From: an uncultured Collinsella sp.
GTDB taxonomy: Bacteria > Actinomycetota > Coriobacteriia > Coriobacteriales > Coriobacteriaceae
Reading direction: 5' to 3'
DNA length: 64,000 nucleotides
Assembly (NCBI GenBank): GCA_902494555.1
Contig: CABUTR010000004.1
Coordinates: forward strand, 1-64,000
Shown here piece after piece: positions 60,507 to 64,000 of this stretch (positions are counted from its first letter, which is position 1; each line of letters opens with the position of its first letter). Both the position numbers and the translations under genes were made by a program. The notes beneath the pieces are model-generated. The model was given only the letters and a program-made list of their open reading frames with translations. It did not search any database and had not been told where the DNA came from.

Positions 60507-60515
60507 TCTTTGCCG

Positions 60516-60627
60516 TTCGGAACCCGTCCCCTGCGGGGTTTTCACGGCAACGTCCTCGCCGCTTCGCGGCTGCGGGATGTTGCCTTAGAAAACCCCTCTC
60601 GGGGGCGGGTTCCTGCGTTAATCTTGT
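60516..60627. repeat. concentric palindrome after pheT
   Basis: Four nested pairs read inward: GGAACCCGTCCCC / GGGGCGGGTTCC, GGGGTTTTC / GAAAACCCC, GGCAAC / GTTGCC, and CCGC-TTCG-GCGG at the centre. No long T-run follows. It starts about ten bases after pheT. Confidence 0.75.
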
Positions 60628-60741
60628 TGCGAGCGGACCGCGCCTTCTTCCGGGTGACCGGAAAGTTGGGAATGCATGGGCCTTTATTGGACGGTGCGTG
60701 GACCTGGGTTAATAACGTACGTATTGCAAGGGCGTGCTGCG

Positions 60742-60807
60742 TTGTGGGCGGTGCGCCTTTTTGTTAGTATGCAGAGTCGGTGTTACGGATTGTTGGAAAC
60801 GTAACAC
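60742..60807 (+). promoter_or_regulatory. promoter and 8-bp palindromic operator of cbiMQO
   Basis: TTGTGG (60742-60747), 17 bp, TAGTAT (60765-60770). GTGTTACG (60780-60787) and CGTAACAC (60800-60807) form a perfect inverted repeat with a 12-bp spacer, starting about where transcription would begin. Placement fits a metal-responsive repressor. I saw no cobalamin riboswitch sequence in this leader. Confidence 0.6.
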
Positions 60808-60831
60808 GCAACGTTCTGATTGAGAGGGCTC

Positions 60832-61917
60832 ATGCATATTCCCGATAATTATCTGTCCCCGCAGACCGATGCCGTTATGGCGGTGGCGATGGTGCCCGTT
60901 TGGGTCCATTGCATCAAAAAGGTACGCGCCACGCTCGATCGCGAGCACATGGCGTTCCTGGGCATTTGCGCCGCATTCTCCTTTTTACTCATGATGTTCA
61001 ACGTGCCGCTGCCTGGCGGCACCACTGGTCACGCTGTTGGTGGCGCGCTCATCACGCTGCTGCTAGGCCCCGAGGCTGCTGCCATTGCAGTCTCGGTTGC
61101 ACTCGCGCTGCAGGCGCTGCTGTTTGGCGACGGCGGCGTTCTGTCCTTTGGCGCCAACTGCTTTAACATGGCTTTCGTGCTGCCGTTTGCCGCTGCTATC
61201 GTGTTCCGTGCGCTCAACAGCCGTTTGCACGACAAGAGCTGGGGCACCTCGGTTTCGGCCATCGTAAGCGGCTGGGTCGGCCTGTGCCTGGCGGCCCTGT
61301 GCGCGGCGGTCGAGTTTGGTATTCAGCCCATGCTCTTTACTAACGCTTCGGGCGCGCCGCTGTACTGCCCCTTCCCGCTGTCCATTGCCATTCCGGCCAT
61401 GTTGGTCCCGCATATGTTGGTTGCTGGCGTGGTCGAGGGCGTGGCGACGGCCGCCATCTACGGTTTCATTAAGAAGACGGCGCCGAGCGTTATCGTCGGG
61501 CCCGAGGCCGTCGATGGCCAGCTTGCTGCCGAGGGCGCTGCCACCAAGAAGACCTCGCTGGTCCCCACGCTCATCCTGGTCGCCGTGCTTGTCGTGGCCA
61601 CGCCGCTGGGCCTGCTGGCCACGGGTGACGCCTGGGGTGAGTGGGACGCCGAGGGCGCCGCGACCGCCGTTCAGGAGGCTGGCGATGACAGCCTGCAGGC
61701 TTCGGTCGGCCTCGATACCCCGACCTTTGCCGATGCTCTGCCTACGGGTGATTACCTGCAGGCCTATTCCGAGGAACAGGGTCTTGGCTTTGCCGGCCAG
61801 GCCGCGATGTATATCCTGTCCGGCGTGATTGGCGTGGCGGTGCTCACCATCGCATTCCGTCTGATCTCGCTGACGGTTAAGGAAAGCGGTGCTCATGGCA
61901 ATAGCCGAGCTGCCTAG
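60832..61917 (+). CDS. cbiM: CbiM-type ECF transporter substrate-binding permease (cobalt/nickel)
   Basis: A 361-aa membrane protein. The N-terminus MHIPDNYLSP supplies the metal-binding His2 typical of CbiM/NikM, with GGALITLLLGPEAAAI and GANCFNMAFVLP in the helices. A C-terminal extension (about residues 240-361, from TSLVPTLILVAVLVVATPLGL) contains two more helices around an acidic stretch and may replace the separate CbiN/NikN subunit. The ATG at 60832 has GAGAGGG upstream. Cobalt versus nickel is not decidable by eye. Confidence 0.88.
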   Translation: MHIPDNYLSPQTDAVMAVAMVPVWVHCIKKVRATLDREHMAFLGICAAFSFLLMMFNVPLPGGTTGHAVGGALITLLLGPEAAAIAVSVALALQALLFGDGGVLSFGANCFNMAFVLPFAAAIVFRALNSRLHDKSWGTSVSAIVSGWVGLCLAALCAAVEFGIQPMLFTNASGAPLYCPFPLSIAIPAMLVPHMLVAGVVEGVATAAIYGFIKKTAPSVIVGPEAVDGQLAAEGAATKKTSLVPTLILVAVLVVATPLGLLATGDAWGEWDAEGAATAVQEAGDDSLQASVGLDTPTFADALPTGDYLQAYSEEQGLGFAGQAAMYILSGVIGVAVLTIAFRLISLTVKESGAHGNSRAA

Positions 61918-62731
61918 CTGGCTCGCGGTCGAGCAGCGTTACGAGCCCGCGGGGGCTCGACATCGTGTGATGCAAAAGAACGTCCTGCACCTGGCGAGCC
62001 TGCTTGAGCGGGTTCGCCTGGGCGGCGGCGCACACAAGGGCGGGTCGATAATCGACCGCGCCCTTTCTTCCGTTTCGGCCCCGGTGCGTTTGGTAGGGAT
62101 GTTCGTTTGCGTTCTGTGCGTGTGTCTGACGCAAAGCCCGCTGTATCTGATGTTGATGGCGGCGATCGCGTTGGTGCTGGTCGCGGTGCGCCCCGCACGC
62201 GGGCTGCGCGCGACCTTTGTACCGGCGCTCGGCGCCACGGGGCTTGCGGTTGTTCTGGCACTGCCCGCCCTGCTGCTGGGCGCGTCTGCTACGGGTGCCA
62301 TGCTCAAGATCGCGCTCAAGACGTTCATTAACGTGTCGCTCGTGCTGGGCGTTTCGTGGACACTCACCTGGAGCCGCATGTCGGCGGCGCTCAAGACGCT
62401 ACATCTGCCCGACGAGGTCATCTTTACGTTTGATATGGCGCTCAAGCACATCGAGGTGCTGGGCCGAACGGCGCACGATCTGACCGAATCGGTCATGCTG
62501 CGCAGTGTGGGTCGCGCGCCTGAGGGGTTTTCGCGCACCGACTCGGTTGCGGGTATCATGGGCATGACGTTTATCAAGGCGATGGAATGCAGCCACGCGA
62601 TGGACGAGGCTATGCTTTGCCGCGGCTTTGCCGGTGCGTATCCGGCGCCCGCGCGCGCCGGGTTTGGCTGGCGCGATGCGGTCTATGCGGCCGGCGTGGC
62701 GCTGCTGGCAGTGTTGTGCGCCGTGCTGTAG
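61895..62731 (+). CDS. cbiQ: CbiQ-type ECF transporter transmembrane (T) component
   Basis: A 278-aa membrane protein with about five helices and two coupling-helix motifs ending in charged residues, seen as MLRSVGRAPEGF and MLCRGFAGAYP, where Ala-Arg-Gly-type signatures contact the ATPase. It overlaps cbiM by 23 bases and its own ATG is at 61895. Together with CbiM and the ATPase it completes a group I ECF importer. Confidence 0.85.
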   Translation: MAIAELPSWLAVEQRYEPAGARHRVMQKNVLHLASLLERVRLGGGAHKGGSIIDRALSSVSAPVRLVGMFVCVLCVCLTQSPLYLMLMAAIALVLVAVRPARGLRATFVPALGATGLAVVLALPALLLGASATGAMLKIALKTFINVSLVLGVSWTLTWSRMSAALKTLHLPDEVIFTFDMALKHIEVLGRTAHDLTESVMLRSVGRAPEGFSRTDSVAGIMGMTFIKAMECSHAMDEAMLCRGFAGAYPAPARAGFGWRDAVYAAGVALLAVLCAVL

Positions 62732-62777
62732 GCGCTGCTGGTTCTGGCTGGGGATGGAAATAGGGAAGGGCGACGTT

Positions 62778-63545
62778 TTGACGATCGATATGAATAGCGC
62801 GGCGGGCACGAACGGTGCGGGCGCCGAGGTCGCGCCGCTCATCGAGCTGCGCGACGTGGTGTTCTCCTATGCGGGGCATACGGTGGTCGACGGCGTTTCG
62901 CTGCAGGTCGATCGTGGTGAACTCGTTGCCCTACTCGGTCCCAACGGCTGCGGTAAGACGACGATTATGCGCCTTATTAACGGCCTTGAACTCGCGGACG
63001 CAGGGATATACCTGTTTGACGGGCACGTGATCGATGCGGCGTTTCTAAGGGATTCCGCGGCCGCTCAGCGGTTCCATCAGCGCGTGGGCTTTGTGTTCCA
63101 GAACGCCGATGCTCAGCTGTTCTGCGCCACGGTGGGCGAGGAAGTCGCTTTTGGCCCGGCTCAAATGGGGTTGCCGACGGGCGAGCTCGACCGTCGCGTG
63201 CGCGATGCCATGGAACTGTTTCAAGTTGCCGACCTGGTCGATGCCTCGCCCTATCAGCTTTCGGGTGGGCAAAAGAAGCGCGTGGCGCTGGCTGCGGTCG
63301 TGTCGATGAGCCCCGATATCTTGGTGCTCGACGAGCCCACCAACGGTCTCGATGAGGACTCGTGCGACATCGTAGTCAACTTTTTGCTGGCCTACGTTGC
63401 TGCCGGTAAGACGGTTTTGATGAGTACGCACCATCAAGATTTGGTGCGACGCCTGGGTGCCCGTGCAATCTATATCGATCGATATCACCATGTGGTCGAG
63501 GCGCCGGTGCCGTCGTATGGAACCGAAAGCGGTGCTACGGACTAG
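62778..63545 (+). CDS. cbiO: CbiO-type ECF transporter ATPase
   Basis: A 255-aa ABC ATPase. Walker A GPNGCGKT (54-61), the Q-loop FVFQNADAQLF typical of CbiO/EcfA, signature LSGGQKKR, Walker B ILVLDEP and the switch His in MSTHHQD. The start is taken as TTG at 62778 because GGGAAGGG lies seven bases upstream; ATG 62754 and ATG 62790 are alternatives. It directly follows cbiQ. Confidence 0.9.
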   Translation: MTIDMNSAAGTNGAGAEVAPLIELRDVVFSYAGHTVVDGVSLQVDRGELVALLGPNGCGKTTIMRLINGLELADAGIYLFDGHVIDAAFLRDSAAAQRFHQRVGFVFQNADAQLFCATVGEEVAFGPAQMGLPTGELDRRVRDAMELFQVADLVDASPYQLSGGQKKRVALAAVVSMSPDILVLDEPTNGLDEDSCDIVVNFLLAYVAAGKTVLMSTHHQDLVRRLGARAIYIDRYHHVVEAPVPSYGTESGATD

Positions 63546-63625
63546 TTGCTGCGTAGAGGATGCGTAGCCGCCCGCGCGGCTTTGCCGTGATGGTATAGTT
63601 ATCCAGGTTTTTTATGGGGGTGGCT

Positions 63626-64000
63626 ATGCCAAGCTGGAACATTCATATCGCTCAGACGGAGCGTTTGCTGGAGCGTACCAGTGCGCTTGCCGATAGCGTG
63701 CGTGACCGCAATGCCTATTTGTTTGGCTGCGTGGTTCCGGACATTTTTGTGGGCTATATGGTTCCCGGTATCGCCGATCCCATTCCGTATCGCATTACGC
63801 ACTTTGCAAAGCCCGAGCCTATCCCTAAGCCTCGTGAGCATGAGTTCTGGGATACCTATGTGGCACCGTTGCTTAAAAGTTCGCCCATCGGTGCGCCGGC
63901 CGCGGCGACCTCGATTATCGAGGAACGCGAGCGACTGAACCGCGTGCACTATCCCCAGCGCTACAAGGATGCCGAGCCGGTTGTCGGCCCCGGCGCCTGT
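63626..64000 (+). CDS. zinc-dependent phospholipase C-like protein, partial (cut by window end)
   Basis: 125 codons are visible with no stop before the window ends. MPSWNIHIAQTERLLE and AYLFGCVVPDIFVGYM match the start of the zinc-dependent phospholipase C-like family, where the leading Trp and His residues bind zinc. GGGGG precedes the ATG at 63626; an in-frame ATG at 63614 is possible. The catalytic remainder lies outside the window, so function is tentative. Confidence 0.6.
   Translation, partial: MPSWNIHIAQTERLLERTSALADSVRDRNAYLFGCVVPDIFVGYMVPGIADPIPYRITHFAKPEPIPKPREHEFWDTYVAPLLKSSPIGAPAAATSIIEERERLNRVHYPQRYKDAEPVVGPGAC

Noticed and set aside
57936..60545. Long open frame on the minus strand (869 codons)
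   Set aside because: Antisense to pheT, which is complete and in an operon with pheS.
60507..60831. Cobalamin riboswitch before cbiM
   Set aside because: No B12-box-like sequence; the gap holds a palindromic repeat, a promoter and an 8-bp operator instead.

Overview
The window is about 60% GC, gene-dense and packed with small palindromic intergenic repeats. Gene content points to a gut Coriobacteriia actinobacterium, most likely Collinsella. Support comes from several mannose-family PTS and SIS deglycase genes, UTRA-type GntR regulators, a T-box-controlled pheST, a DUF4012 surface protein and rubrerythrin-type oxygen protection. The genus is an inference; no 16S or marker search was possible.

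Layout. 0.2-16 kb: tRNA-Asp, an Rrf2 Fe-S regulator, a clusterless MutY-like glycosylase, rubrerythrin, two small membrane proteins, an AT-rich nucleotidyltransferase/HTH pair that looks like a toxin-antitoxin module, rmuC, an ABC exporter, nth, an orphan circularly permuted ATP-grasp protein and mfd. 15-18 kb: PAP2 phosphatase, threonine aldolase-type enzyme, GNAT acetyltransferase. 18-33 kb: the first sugar-amine block, with GntR/SIS-1 divergent, EamA exporter, PTS EIIAB-EIIC-EIID plus SIS-2, HAD phosphatase, YitT protein, GntR, recQ, GntR and SIS-3. 33-40 kb: 2-hydroxyacid dehydrogenase, metA (acetyl-CoA type), formyl-THF cyclo-ligase, hicAB, M16C protease. 40-45 kb: the second sugar-amine block, with GntR, EIIA, EIIB, SIS-4, EIIC and an EIID split by an in-frame amber codon. 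45-50 kb: AlbA/ATPase regulator behind an array of short repeats, several orphan genes, tRNA-Val, EamA exporter. 50-64 kb: DUF4012 protein, glmM, M32 carboxypeptidase, T-box-pheS-pheT, cbiMQO metal importer, and the start of a phospholipase C-like gene cut by the window end.

How it works together. The four SIS proteins keep the HG(P/T) motif of fructosamine-6-phosphate deglycases (FrlB/FraB/GfrF relatives). Two complete-looking mannose-family PTSs lie beside them, and four GntR-UTRA regulators each sit beside a SIS or PTS gene with distinct short operator-like repeats. Together they suggest uptake and phosphorylation of several glycated amino acids (Amadori products), cleavage to a sugar phosphate plus amino acid, and perhaps amino-acid export by the EamA carrier.

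The other striking feature is the repeat population: at least five families of nested palindromes, several starting one to four bases after a stop codon. Some have conserved loops on unrelated but self-complementary arms, and some have interchangeable inner hairpins.
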